Assembly (NCBI GenBank): GCA_021737945.1
Contig: JAIPCX010000007.1
Location: 52,737 to 116,736 of the forward strand
Direction of reading: 5' to 3'
DNA: 64,000 nucleotides
DNA from: Polynucleobacter sp.
GTDB taxonomy: Bacteria > Pseudomonadota > Gammaproteobacteria > Burkholderiales > Burkholderiaceae_D
Part shown: positions 37,799-47,232 of the stretch, piece by piece
Layout: each line of letters begins with the position of its first letter
Position numbering within the stretch: the first letter of the stretch is position 1
Translations under genes and position numbers: made by a program
The notes under the pieces: model-generated
The model's database searches: none
What the model was told of the DNA's origin: nothing
The model's input: the letters and a program-made list of their open reading frames with translations, nothing else

Positions 37799-39258
37799 TG
37801 CCTTTGTTGTCGCTGCGTCCCTGCGTTAGCGCGGTCAGCTTTGCCTGTCGATGAATTAAGCTTGGTCGATGCCGCTATGTCTGCAGCTTTCTCTTGATTC
37901 ATACTACCCAACCATTCGTTCAATAATCCACTCAGACGCTCCGGCGAAATTCTGTGTGTCGCATCCGTTTTAGCGTACAGCCAATCCGATAACGCAAGAA
38001 AGCGTGCAAACGGCGCATTAGCTAATACCGCAGGCAGTAGCGATTTGAAGCGCCCGCTATTCGCAACCAAATCCCAATAACGAGCAAACCGAATTAATCG
38101 CTGCATGGCATTGAAATCGATGCGGTCGGTCGCCAAGATTGTATAAGGCGGTGACGAATTAAATATCAACCCATAGTTTTTAGTGTGACGACTAATCGGC
38201 GCACCGCGCAATCGCTTCAAGATACCAAATTGAATTTCGTGTGGTCGCAGTGCCACGAGTCGATCGAATCCCCGCGCAAAACTTTCCATGTCTTCACCTG
38301 GCAAGCCCGCAATCAAATCCACATGTAAATGCGCGTGTGTTTCTTCACGCAGCCAACGCAAATTCTCAGCGGCTTTATCATTGTTTTGTTTTCGACTAAT
38401 CAATCCCTGCACGTCAACGTTGAAGGTTTGTATGCCTATTTCAAACTGCAACGACCCGGCCGGAAACTGTTGCACCATGTCTTTTAAAGAATCGGGTAAA
38501 TGATCGGGTACTAATTCGAAATGCGCGAACACGGGATCCGTTGGATTGGCCTCTAATTTGTCGAGGAAAAACTGCAAGATGCGTCGACTATTAGCGATAT
38601 TTAAATTGAAGGTGCGGTCGACAAATTTAAACTCGCGCACTCCGCGCGCATAGAGACCTTCTAACTCTCCCAGCAACTCATCCAAGGGAAATGGCCAAGC
38701 CGTTTTATCCAACGCGGACAAACAAAATTCACATTTAAACGGGCAGCCCCGCGAGGCTTCGACATATACCTTTCGATGAGCGATGTCGTGCTCGGTGTAA
38801 TGCGCATATGGATACGCAATTTGCTCCAGAGGAGGCTGCTCGCCTGCATGGATTTTCATTAAGGGCTTGGGTCCGTGCAAGATCGAAGCACACAAACTCG
38901 TAAAGGTAATGTCGCCCCAACCCGTCACTACATAATCTGCCAGCTTAACGATCGCTTGTTCTTCGGCCTCATACGAGACTTCCGGCCCTCCTAGAACAAT
39001 GATGACTTCAGGCGCGACGCGCTTGAGCAGGGCAACGATATGAGTAATCTCATCCACGTTCCAGATGTACACCCCAAAACCAATAATGGCGGGCTGATGT
39101 GCCAACAGTTTTTCGACGATGTCAGCTGCGCGAACGCCGATTACAAATTCCTGAATTTGTGTAATGGGAGCTAGCTCTCCCATGTTGGCCATCAGATAGC
39201 GCAGCCCCAATGATGCGTGAGAAAAGCGTGCATTCAGCGTGCTCAGGATGATGCTCAT
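37786..39258 (-). CDS. B12-binding radical SAM protein (DUF4080 type)
   Basis: A 490-residue iron-sulfur enzyme with an N-terminal cobalamin-binding domain (ILSTLNARFSHASLGLRYL, IGFGVYIWNVDE), the radical SAM cluster motif CPFKCEFC in EASRGCPFKCEFCLS, and a C-terminal DUF4080-like region (LSDWLYAKTDATHRI). Start ATG 39258 overlaps the acyl-CoA ligase stop by four bases (ATGA); an earlier start at 39291 would overlap more and lacks homologous sequence. Members act on unknown substrates. Confidence 0.88.
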   Translation of the reverse strand: MSIILSTLNARFSHASLGLRYLMANMGELAPITQIQEFVIGVRAADIVEKLLAHQPAIIGFGVYIWNVDEITHIVALLKRVAPEVIIVLGGPEVSYEAEEQAIVKLADYVVTGWGDITFTSLCASILHGPKPLMKIHAGEQPPLEQIAYPYAHYTEHDIAHRKVYVEASRGCPFKCEFCLSALDKTAWPFPLDELLGELEGLYARGVREFKFVDRTFNLNIANSRRILQFFLDKLEANPTDPVFAHFELVPDHLPDSLKDMVQQFPAGSLQFEIGIQTFNVDVQGLISRKQNNDKAAENLRWLREETHAHLHVDLIAGLPGEDMESFARGFDRLVALRPHEIQFGILKRLRGAPISRHTKNYGLIFNSSPPYTILATDRIDFNAMQRLIRFARYWDLVANSGRFKSLLPAVLANAPFARFLALSDWLYAKTDATHRISPERLSGLLNEWLGSMNQEKAADIAASTKLNSSTGKADRANAGTQRQQRHQAA

Positions 39259-40922
39259 AGTGCTCGCTCTGCTTCCTGTAATTGTCGCCACATCACTTTA
39301 CCAGTGGCTGATTTGGGTAACTCATCAACAAAACTAACGACTCGCGGCACTTTGTACGCAGCCATTTGTGTTCGTGCCCATTCCATTAAACTTTCGCCGC
39401 TAATGTTACTGCCTGGTTTTTTTACCACGACCGCTTTAACTGTCTCACCACGATAATCATCTTGGGTAGCGATGATGCAGCATTCTTGTATCTCAGAATG
39501 CTTGTACATCATTGCCTCGACTTCCGCTGGCCATACTTTGTAGCCACTCGCATTGATCATGCGTTTTAGTCTGTCGGTAAAGAAGAAAAAGCCTTCGTCA
39601 TCGCGATAGCCTAAGTCACCTGATCGAAAGAAATTTTTTCCATCTAACTCAAGGAATGCTTCGCGAGTTTTTTGTTCATCGCGCCAATAACCCACCAACA
39701 CCTGCGGCCCATGAATAATAATTTCGCCTATTTCATTGGCAGGTAATTCACGATGTGTTTCAGGATCGATGACGCGCGAATCTACACCGAAAATAGGAAT
39801 CCCTAAACACTGCTGCTTAAGTCGCTGCACAGGATTGGAGTGCGAAGTCGCAATCGTTTCTGATAACCCATACCCTTCCATGTAGCGCAAGCCCGTCATA
39901 TCGAGTAGCTTTTGCGCGATGGCCGCAGGCATTGCCGCACCACCACCAGAGACACGCTTTATACTCGTAATGTCGTATTCCGCTAAATTGGGGTTAGATA
40001 AAAAATCGATCATCATGGTGGGTATGCTGGTCCAACTCGTGACTTTATGTTTTGTGATCAAGCGACCAGCGAGATCTCGATCCCAACGCGGCATGATGAT
40101 TAACGTGGCACCTGCGTAAATCGCTGTATTCATACTAATCTGCATACCGGTAACATGAAACAAAGGTAGCGACAGCAACACAATATGATCAGGCGAGCCC
40201 GCTCCAGCCCACATAGCGCCACTCATCGCGTTGTACATTACCGCGCTGTGTGTATGCATACAGCCTTTCGGGCGCCCCGTGGTGCCCGAGGTATAGGGCA
40301 TGCAGGCTAAATCATCCTGCCCCGCTAAGGCTGTAGTCGGTGAGAGGCCTTGGGCAATCGCATCGCTCCAAGCGGTCAGCCTGTCATCGTGCAGCGGCTG
40401 GCGAGGTGCGCACACCCAACTTGGCGCATCAGCATCCATCTCCGACAGATAGTCGCTATAACAAGCCACAACGATACGTCGCAGATCAGTCTCACCCAAA
40501 AGAGGGCTGATTTGAGGTAATAGCTCTTGAGAAGACAAGGCAATTTCTGCGCCGCTATCTTCAACCGTATGCCGCAATTCATCCGTCAATAACATGGGAT
40601 TGACCGGAACCACGATCGCATCAGCACGCAAGATGGCATAAAACGCAATCACAAATTGCGGACTGTTCTGCATCTGCAAAAGGACGCGGTCGCCGCGCCG
40701 GACTCCGCATTGCTGCAGATATCCTGCGAGTAAATCCACCTCCGCTTTGAGTACCCTGTAAGTAATTTGTCGCCCAAAAAAAATGAGCGCCGTTTTTTCT
40801 GGATACCTAAGCGCAGAAATATCGAGGTTGGCAACTAGCGTTGTTTGGGGCGTAGTGAGCGTATGCGGAAGACCAGCCGGCCAATGGGGGAAGTGTTCTC
40901 TATTCATTCTCTTTGGCGTCAT
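39255..40922 (-). CDS. Acyl-CoA synthetase (AMP-binding)
   Basis: A 555-residue ANL-superfamily enzyme that adenylates a carboxylic acid and ligates CoA, by similarity a medium/long-chain fatty acyl-CoA ligase. Core motifs are YTSGTTGRPKGCMHTHS, YMEGYGLSET, FFRSGDLGYRDDEGFFFFTDRLKRMI and the catalytic lysine region ELPKSATGKVMWRQL. It overlaps the radical SAM gene and is divergent from the phasin gene, fitting fatty-acid or PHA-related metabolism. Confidence 0.9.
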   Translation of the reverse strand: MTPKRMNREHFPHWPAGLPHTLTTPQTTLVANLDISALRYPEKTALIFFGRQITYRVLKAEVDLLAGYLQQCGVRRGDRVLLQMQNSPQFVIAFYAILRADAIVVPVNPMLLTDELRHTVEDSGAEIALSSQELLPQISPLLGETDLRRIVVACYSDYLSEMDADAPSWVCAPRQPLHDDRLTAWSDAIAQGLSPTTALAGQDDLACMPYTSGTTGRPKGCMHTHSAVMYNAMSGAMWAGAGSPDHIVLLSLPLFHVTGMQISMNTAIYAGATLIIMPRWDRDLAGRLITKHKVTSWTSIPTMMIDFLSNPNLAEYDITSIKRVSGGGAAMPAAIAQKLLDMTGLRYMEGYGLSETIATSHSNPVQRLKQQCLGIPIFGVDSRVIDPETHRELPANEIGEIIIHGPQVLVGYWRDEQKTREAFLELDGKNFFRSGDLGYRDDEGFFFFTDRLKRMINASGYKVWPAEVEAMMYKHSEIQECCIIATQDDYRGETVKAVVVKKPGSNISGESLMEWARTQMAAYKVPRVVSFVDELPKSATGKVMWRQLQEAERAL

Positions 40923-41088
40923 CAGGCTCAGGGCTAAGCCTAGCCGGCATCTAGGATGGGACGATTATAGGTGAGAGTGCTCCCAGCCCATAATCCTTGC
41001 AAATAGCCGCCGCCGAGGGATGGAGTTATCTATTTGACAGCGCTAAACGAATCAAGATCAACTTTTTGCTGCTCTGCACAAAAAAAGC

Positions 41089-41116
41089 TTGACACGCCAT
41101 CCCATCCCCCTAAAAT
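41089..41116 (+). promoter_or_regulatory. Sigma-70 promoter of the phasin gene
   Basis: TTGACA (41089-41094) and TAAAAT (41111-41116) are 16 bases apart, a strong match, followed by a ~75-base leader and the ribosome-binding site AAGGAG before the phasin ATG. Confidence 0.7.
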
Positions 41117-41192
41117 ACGGTTTATTGCAGCGCACAAAATACGGCGCCGCTGATACGAATTAATCGAATTCATCATTTTAAGGAGAAACGCC

Positions 41193-41756
41193 ATGTTTAC
41201 ATCCGCAACCCAATTATCCAACGCCACCAAGGCAAGCATTGATTCTCATCTGGCCGCTTTAAACGAGTTTGCCACCAAGGCGCTGACAACTGTTGCCGAA
41301 GTCGCCGAACTGAATATGGCCACTGCCAAAGCATCGCTGGAGCATGCATCGGCAGCAGCACAACAAGTATTGGCTGCTAAAGATGCACAAGAAGTCATGC
41401 AACTGACCTCTGCGCATGCTCAGCCAAACGCAGAAAAAGCGATCGCCTACGGTCGCCAATTAGCCAGCATTGCTTCGAAAACCCAAGCTGAACTCGCTAA
41501 AGCGACTGAAACACAAATGGCTGAAACCTCACGTCAGGTCAACAAACTGATCGATGAATTGTCCAAGGCCGCACCGGCAGGTTCAGAAAAAGCGATTGAA
41601 ATGCTGAAAGCTAGTGTTGCGAATAGTCACAGCGCCTATGAGCAGCTGACCAAAGCAACCAAGCATGCAATCGAAACCATAGAAGAAAATATTACTGAAT
41701 CAACGAAGCACTTCGCTTCAACGACTCAGAAGCCTGCTCGCAGCAAGAAGCAGTAA
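41193..41756 (+). CDS. phaP: Phasin family protein
   Basis: A 187-residue all-helical protein that coats polyhydroxyalkanoate granules. The phasin pattern is clear: N-terminal FTSATQLSNATKASID, LNEFATKALTTVAEVAELN, then long amphipathic alanine-rich helices, ending in a basic tail (QKPARSKKQ). Its strong promoter and AAGGAG site suggest high expression. It indicates PHA storage although no PHA synthase is in the window. Confidence 0.93.
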   Translation: MFTSATQLSNATKASIDSHLAALNEFATKALTTVAEVAELNMATAKASLEHASAAAQQVLAAKDAQEVMQLTSAHAQPNAEKAIAYGRQLASIASKTQAELAKATETQMAETSRQVNKLIDELSKAAPAGSEKAIEMLKASVANSHSAYEQLTKATKHAIETIEENITESTKHFASTTQKPARSKKQ

Positions 41757-41782
41757 TTTGTTAGCGTACAAGAGTACGAATG

Positions 41783-41808
41783 AAAAGAGCCGCAGTCGCG
41801 GCTCTTTT
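41783..41808. terminator. Bidirectional terminator between phasin and FAD oxidoreductase
   Basis: AAAAGAGCCGC (41783-41793) pairs with GCGGCTCTTTT (41798-41808) across an AGTC loop. T-runs flank it on both strands, so it can stop both convergent transcripts. Confidence 0.85.
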
Positions 41809-43412
41809 TACTTTGTACGGCTCATAGCGAGAGAGACCGCTTCAGCTATTCGAATGCCATCAATCGCCGCCGACATAATGCCGCCTGCATAACCAGCACC
41901 CTCACCCGCAGGATAAAGACCCCGTGTATTGATGCTCTGAAAATCAGCACCGCGGCGCACACGCACCGGGGATGAAGTTCGCGTTTCAACACCCGTTAGT
42001 ACAGCATCATTCATCGCGAAACCTCGTATCTGGCGATCAAAGGCTGGTAGTGCTTCGCGTATAGCTTCTATCGCATACGAAGGCAAAGCAGTGTCTAGCT
42101 CGCCTAAGCTCACTCCGGGTTGATACGACGGCAGCACCTCACCAAAAACTTGCGATGATTTACCCGCAATGAAATCACCGACTAACTGACCGGGTGCGTT
42201 GTAATTCGAGCCGCCCAACACATACGCACGTGACTCGAGCTCACGCTGAAAATCAATGCCTGCAAGAGGACCATCAGGATAATCTTCCGGTGTTATACCC
42301 ACCACAATGCCAGCATTCGCATTGCGCTCATTCCGCGAATACTGACTCATGCCATTGGTGACTACTCGCCCAGTCTCTGACGTTGCTGCAATCACCGTAC
42401 CGCCCGGGCACATGCAAAAGCTATATACCGAGCGCCCATTGCTTGCGTGATGAACTAACTTGTAATCTGCCGCGCCCAGTATCGCGTTTCCCGCACTCGC
42501 ACCATAGCGCGCTCTGTCTATCAAGGATTGTGGGTGCTCGATACGAAAACCAATTGAAAACGGTTTAGCTTCAACGTGCACACCACAACGATGCAACATC
42601 TGAAAGGTGTCGCGCGCGCTATGGCCAACAGCAAGCACCACATGATTCGCAGGTATGTACTCTCCGTTTGAAAGCATGACACCGCGCATCTCTCCATCAA
42701 CGATCTCTAAGTCATCCACTTTTTGTTCGAAACGGAACTCGCCACCTAATTCAATAATGTTGGCGCGCATCTGTTCAAGCATTTTTACTAATCTAAACGT
42801 GCCTATGTGCGGCTTACTAACATACATAATTTCGGGTGGCGCATCGGCTTTTACAAACTCTTCGAGAACCTTGCGCCCATAGTGTTGCGGATCGCTGACT
42901 TGTGTCCACAATTTGCCATCCGAAAAAGTGCCAGCACCACCCTCACCAAATTGCACATTTGATTCAGGATGTAATTCGCGCTTACGCCACAGTCCAAAGG
43001 TATCTTTAGTGCGCTCTCTGACTTGCTTTCCACGTTCTATGATCAATGGATTAAAACCGGCCTGTGCCAGTATGAGCGCAGCAAATAATCCGCACGGACC
43101 AAATCCAATCACGATAGGACGCAATGCTGGAGAATTGCCAGCCCGCGCAACAAACTGATAGTCCATTGCCGGCGTGATGCTAACTTTGCTGTTAGGTTTG
43201 AGTTTCGCTAATACGCTCGCTTCATCAGCAACATCAACGTCCACCGTATAGACCAAGTGGATGGCGCTTTTTTTACGCGCATCGGCAGCGCGTCGAAATA
43301 TGCGAACAGCGAGTAACTGATCGTCGGCCAATCCCAAGCGCGCAAGCAAAGCCTCGCGCAGTGCGGGTTCAGGATGATTTAACGGTAATTGAAGGTCGGT
43401 GAGTCGCAGCAT
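41808..43412 (-). CDS. FAD-dependent dehydrogenase (COG2509-like)
   Basis: A 534-residue flavoprotein with a leading ferredoxin-like region (residues ~1-90), then the FAD Rossmann motif VIGFGPCGLFAALILAQAGF, ESNVQFGEGGAGTFSDGKLWTQ, VLAVGHSARDT and the C-terminal GEGAGYAGGIMSAAIDGI. The physiological substrate of this widespread family is unknown. No neighbour clarifies the role. Confidence 0.86.
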   Translation of the reverse strand: MLRLTDLQLPLNHPEPALREALLARLGLADDQLLAVRIFRRAADARKKSAIHLVYTVDVDVADEASVLAKLKPNSKVSITPAMDYQFVARAGNSPALRPIVIGFGPCGLFAALILAQAGFNPLIIERGKQVRERTKDTFGLWRKRELHPESNVQFGEGGAGTFSDGKLWTQVSDPQHYGRKVLEEFVKADAPPEIMYVSKPHIGTFRLVKMLEQMRANIIELGGEFRFEQKVDDLEIVDGEMRGVMLSNGEYIPANHVVLAVGHSARDTFQMLHRCGVHVEAKPFSIGFRIEHPQSLIDRARYGASAGNAILGAADYKLVHHASNGRSVYSFCMCPGGTVIAATSETGRVVTNGMSQYSRNERNANAGIVVGITPEDYPDGPLAGIDFQRELESRAYVLGGSNYNAPGQLVGDFIAGKSSQVFGEVLPSYQPGVSLGELDTALPSYAIEAIREALPAFDRQIRGFAMNDAVLTGVETRTSSPVRVRRGADFQSINTRGLYPAGEGAGYAGGIMSAAIDGIRIAEAVSLAMSRTK

Positions 43413-43557
43413 GAAAAAAATCGGCGGCGACCCACTCGTTGAGCGAATGGGCCCCTCGCCAGTAGTATGGGACGGAGCAAGGCCCCATTCTACTTCTGCA
43501 AGGCCCGCTATTGGGTACTATCCTTCGACCCTAGTGTGCCCAGCCGCCCAAAACCAC

Positions 43558-44259
43558 TTATTGGCCGTATGCTGGACGACTTTTCTCGCGCATACCCCCG
43601 CCACTACTCGCGCCCGAATCACTTTTACCGTGACTACCGGATTCAATGCTTCGACTGGTGTCCTTTACCAATTGCTGTTGAGATTCAATGACCGCTAAGG
43701 TTTTAGTGGCGTAATTTTTTAATTCCATATCTTGCGCCTTAGCCCCAACCTGAAGTAGTAGTTTATGTTCGCCTTTCCGAGCGCGCTCGGCGATTTGTTC
43801 GACATACTGCTTATCAAATTTTTCACCCGATAAAGCCGTCAGTCGATTTTCTACGAGCTTTTGTTGTCGATCAGTCTCGGTAAGTAGGGTCATGCCTTTC
43901 ATTTGAGCCAACTGCTTAAGCTCATCTAAGGCTTTGCTGTGATCATCCATCATTTTTTTTGCCAGCGTCTTGACCTGATCATTTTTAGATTTTTCTTCTG
44001 CTAGTTTGGCTATATTGATTTCTGAAATATTTGCCTGAGCTAACTGCACAACTAACTTTTCATCTGATTTACTAAAACGCGCTGTTGAACTCGAGCTACC
44101 CATATTCGATGCGCCCGATGAGCTCTTGTTGGTTACATTGGTCGACACTCCCACGGCGGCGCTTTGAGGGTAGACAAGTGAGGTGTTGAACATGAGCCCT
44201 CCGCCGAATAGCGCGATCAACGCCACGGATGAATACGACGATACGATTTTGGAAGACAT
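43558..44259 (-). CDS. DUF4142 secreted protein
   Basis: A 233-residue exported protein. ATG 44259 is chosen because TAGGAGAAAGCC precedes it and a signal-like hydrophobic segment follows (VALIALFGGGLMFNTSLV). The central four-helix DUF4142 domain reads LAQANISEINIAKLAEEKSKNDQVKTLAKKMMDDHSKALDEL in part. DUF4142 proteins are linked to stress and envelope functions, without a defined mechanism. Confidence 0.85.
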   Translation of the reverse strand: MSSKIVSSYSSVALIALFGGGLMFNTSLVYPQSAAVGVSTNVTNKSSSGASNMGSSSSTARFSKSDEKLVVQLAQANISEINIAKLAEEKSKNDQVKTLAKKMMDDHSKALDELKQLAQMKGMTLLTETDRQQKLVENRLTALSGEKFDKQYVEQIAERARKGEHKLLLQVGAKAQDMELKNYATKTLAVIESQQQLVKDTSRSIESGSHGKSDSGASSGGGMREKSRPAYGQ

Positions 44260-44548
44260 AGGCTTTCTCCTAGAATAAGCAGTACACAAACCAACGCTCT
44301 GAATAAGCAAAGCATGGAGGCGTGTGCAATTGACATGCCAAGTCAAACTAGGCCGCAAATTAACGCGAAATAGCCTTCTTTCAGTAAGCGCAGGAATAAT
44401 TTACCGATCTGTTGAATAATTTACAAAGCTCGTGGTCATCTAGCAAATACAGCGTAAGACACGAATAATTCAAAAGCTGCTTGTGTATAAACAATGCCCC
44501 CCGATATCATGATCGGCTATGGCATTTTTACCCATCTAATTCCTACCC

Positions 44549-45058
44549 ATGAAATCAACACGCAAGAGCATCGGCAGCACTCCTTCTGAATCTCTTATTC
44601 GAGTCAAACATTCCAAAGTGCATGGGCAAGGCGTATTTGCTACTCGCAAAATTCTAGCGGGTACGCAGATCATCGAATACGAAGGCAAGCGCATCACCGA
44701 CAAACAAGCTGACAAACGTTTTGGGTTAGACCCCGATAATCCGCATCACACGTTTTTCTTTAGTCTTGAAAGCGGAAAGCTTATTGATGGAGGAGATCAC
44801 GGTAATGATGCGCGCTGGATCAACCACGCCTGTGATCCGAATTGCGAAGCAAAAGAAGAGAAAGGCCGCGTATTCATACACGCGCTAAACGATATTCGGC
44901 GTGGCGATGAATTATGTTACGACTACGGCCTGGTCATTGATATGCGTATGACAAAAAAACTCAAGGCGGCCTATGAGTGTCGCTGTGGTTCAGCTAATTG
45001 TCGCGGCACAATGCTGGCGAGTAAAAAGAAATCTGGCGCAACTAAGAAAAAAATGTGA
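44549..45058 (+). CDS. SET-domain protein
   Basis: A 169-residue bacterial SET protein, by fold a protein-lysine methyltransferase. The domain begins KVHGQGVFATRKI, has DARWINHACDPNCEA (the NHxCxPN pseudoknot motif) and GDELCYDYG, and ends with a post-SET-like cysteine cluster CRCGSANCRGTM. The tail is lysine-rich (KKKSGATKKKM). Targets in bacteria are mostly unknown. It is convergent with folE. Confidence 0.9.
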   Translation: MKSTRKSIGSTPSESLIRVKHSKVHGQGVFATRKILAGTQIIEYEGKRITDKQADKRFGLDPDNPHHTFFFSLESGKLIDGGDHGNDARWINHACDPNCEAKEEKGRVFIHALNDIRRGDELCYDYGLVIDMRMTKKLKAAYECRCGSANCRGTMLASKKKSGATKKKM

Positions 45059-45105
45059 AGATGGCTATTCGGCCACTCTACAAAAAACCAGCGTTTACTT
45101 CAACG

Positions 45106-45681
45106 CTACCAATGACCCAGATCTTCTCGGGCCAGATGAAGAAATTCGGTACGCATGGCAAGATTAGGCTGTAACTCTCCCAATATTGCGGAGGTGACCG
45201 TTTCTTCACCGGCCGTTTTAATGCCGCGACTTTCCATACAAAGATGGCGACAACGAATCACCACGCCTACTGCTTTAGGCTGCAAATGTTCCATTAACGC
45301 ATTCGCGACTTGAATGGTGAGACGCTCTTGTACTTGCAATCGTTTCGCAAAACATTCAACTAAGCGCGTGAGTTTAGACAAACCAACGATCTTCCCATCC
45401 GGCATATAACCGACAGTCGCTTTGCCAAAGAAGGGGGCGAGATGATGTTCGCAATGGCTATACACAGGAATATTGCGAACGACGATTAATTCGTTGTACT
45501 CCTCCGCGCCATCTTCAAATGCTTTTAAAACATCGGCTGGATTCTGTCCATAACCGGAAGACCAATGCTTCCACGCCTTCGTAACACGAGCCGGCGTTTC
45601 TATTAAGCCTGGCCGGTCGGGATCTTCTCCCAAGCTTTTAAGAAAGCGTTTCCAGTCATGCTCATCGAAATTATCGGACAT
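45106..45681 (-). CDS. folE: GTP cyclohydrolase I
   Basis: A 191-residue type I enzyme opening GTP for tetrahydrofolate synthesis. Motifs are SHCEHHLAPFFG (zinc His and Cys), VGLSKLTRLVECFAKRLQVQERLT and IRCRHLCMESRGI (zinc Cys). Its folate product pathway feeds fmt and metH in the same window. Confidence 0.95.
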   Translation of the reverse strand: MSDNFDEHDWKRFLKSLGEDPDRPGLIETPARVTKAWKHWSSGYGQNPADVLKAFEDGAEEYNELIVVRNIPVYSHCEHHLAPFFGKATVGYMPDGKIVGLSKLTRLVECFAKRLQVQERLTIQVANALMEHLQPKAVGVVIRCRHLCMESRGIKTAGEETVTSAILGELQPNLAMRTEFLHLAREDLGHW

Positions 45682-45941
45682 TTAAATCTTTCAATCAAAA
45701 ATAAGGAGGGGTAATGCGAAACAATGTGATAAACCCATTTTTCGTGCTCATCTATTAATCTCAGTTGCGATCGTACCCGAAATTTTCTTTTCGATTTGGT
45801 GTCGGGGTAATGTTCGCTTCATTCAGCTTGCTGTATGCTTTTCTTGCGATTTATTACCTAACGCTAAAAATCCACCCTTATAGCCGATGGCGCAACGATC
45901 GCTTCCGAGATATTGTCCATGAACTAACCAATAAAACTCAC

Positions 45942-46910
45942 ATGACTATTAAGACCATACTACTTATACGGATACTTGGCTCCCTGCTTGTCATCGTAGC
46001 CGCTGGTTTTTGCGCTGCCTCGATAGCCGCACCTTTTGCCTATGTGCCAAATGAAAAATCCGGCACGATTTCTGTCATCGACATCGAAACCGACAGTGTC
46101 GTCGCTGAAATCAAAGCTGGAGACAAACCCAGAGGTCTGGCGGCTTCCAAAGATGGCAAGACTTTATATGTTAGCGATCAACCGAATAACGTTTTAGTAA
46201 AAATCGACCTCGATCAACGCATCGCATCCGGCACCGTTGAGTTAGGTGAATCCCCTGAGGGTGTATCGATATCACCCAATGGCAAGTGGGTTGCGGCAGC
46301 ATCGGAGATCAGCAATTCGGTTAACTTTGTTAATACCGCCACAGGCAGAAAAGAATTTGCGGTAAAGACGCGTGGTAAAAATCCTGAGCATGCGGTCTTC
46401 AGTCCTGACGGCAAATGGATGTTTGTTTCAGCTGAAGAAGCAGACAGCGTTGACGTTATCGATCTCGCTAAACGTAAACAGGTTGCCTCAATAAAAGTAG
46501 GCGATCGGCCGCGCGGGATCGCTTTTCGCCCGGATAGCAAAATCGCTTATGTCGCTTCCGAGCTGGTGAATACGGTGTATGTGATTGACGTAGCTAGTCG
46601 CAAAGTCATCAAGCAATTAAAAACCGGTATTTTCTGCAATGGCGTAACTGCATCACCGGATGGCACTCGCGTCTTTGTCACGAATGGCAAGGATGGCACC
46701 GTGTCTGCCATCGATACAGCTACCAATGAAATCATTGCCACCATCCCCGTCGGTAAACGCCCCTGGAATATGGCGATAACATCCGACAGCAAAAAACTTT
46801 ATGTGGCCAATGGTCGATCTAACTCAGTCTCTGTGATCGATGCGGTTGAGTTAAAAACAATCGGGGAAATCCCGGTAGGAGATACTCCTTGGGGCGTAGT
46901 GATTCGGTAA
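45942..46910 (+). CDS. YVTN-family beta-propeller protein, secreted
   Basis: A 322-residue predicted periplasmic propeller. ATG 45942 gives a signal peptide (IRILGSLLVIVAAGFCAASIA); an in-frame ATG at 45765 would add 59 unlikely residues. The mature part consists of about seven ~42-residue blades built on motifs like GDKPRGLAASKDGKTLYV and VFVTNGKDGTVSAIDTATNE. Similar proteins accompany PQQ-dependent alcohol-oxidation clusters, and two quinoprotein-type dehydrogenases follow here, so an accessory role is inferred. Confidence 0.82.
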   Translation: MTIKTILLIRILGSLLVIVAAGFCAASIAAPFAYVPNEKSGTISVIDIETDSVVAEIKAGDKPRGLAASKDGKTLYVSDQPNNVLVKIDLDQRIASGTVELGESPEGVSISPNGKWVAAASEISNSVNFVNTATGRKEFAVKTRGKNPEHAVFSPDGKWMFVSAEEADSVDVIDLAKRKQVASIKVGDRPRGIAFRPDSKIAYVASELVNTVYVIDVASRKVIKQLKTGIFCNGVTASPDGTRVFVTNGKDGTVSAIDTATNEIIATIPVGKRPWNMAITSDSKKLYVANGRSNSVSVIDAVELKTIGEIPVGDTPWGVVIR

Positions 46911-47232
46911 TTTATTTTAAAAGTTTTTAAGGTCTGGTCAGATCTTTGTGAACTTAAAAATTTGTTCGAAAAAAACCCTGTTACAGAGTCAGTTGTACAA
47001 GTTTTTAGCCGAATTTGTGGAGGTTCTTTGCCTTAATTAGCCTATATTCAGAAAATAACAGGCTGATGAAAAAAATTCACTTGTATGACAATCGATGGGG
47101 AGCCTATATTCAGGGCCCCACTTGCAACATGGCTTAGTTTTCATTACTTTGGTTGTTAAAAAATTAATGAAACTTTTTGCTTGGGTTTACTTAGTTTTAT
47201 TGTTCAGTTAATAAAATCAATCGGAGATTACA
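46911..47232. other. Intergenic leader of the first sugar dehydrogenase gene
   Basis: An AT-rich 322-base region with no gene. It contains two copies of AGCCTATATTCAG (47039-47051 and 47101-47113), 62 bases apart, before the TTG start at 47233. It is likely to hold the promoter and a regulatory site for the dehydrogenase. Confidence 0.6.
47039..47113 (+). repeat. Direct repeat pair upstream of dehydrogenase gene
   Basis: The 13-mer AGCCTATATTCAG occurs at 47039-47051 and 47101-47113. The 62-base start-to-start spacing is close to six helical turns, as for a regulator contacting one DNA face. Function is inferred only from position. Confidence 0.7.

Noticed and set aside
45765..45941. 59-residue N-terminal extension of the YVTN propeller
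   Set aside because: A clear signal peptide starts at 45942, and the extension has no coding character.
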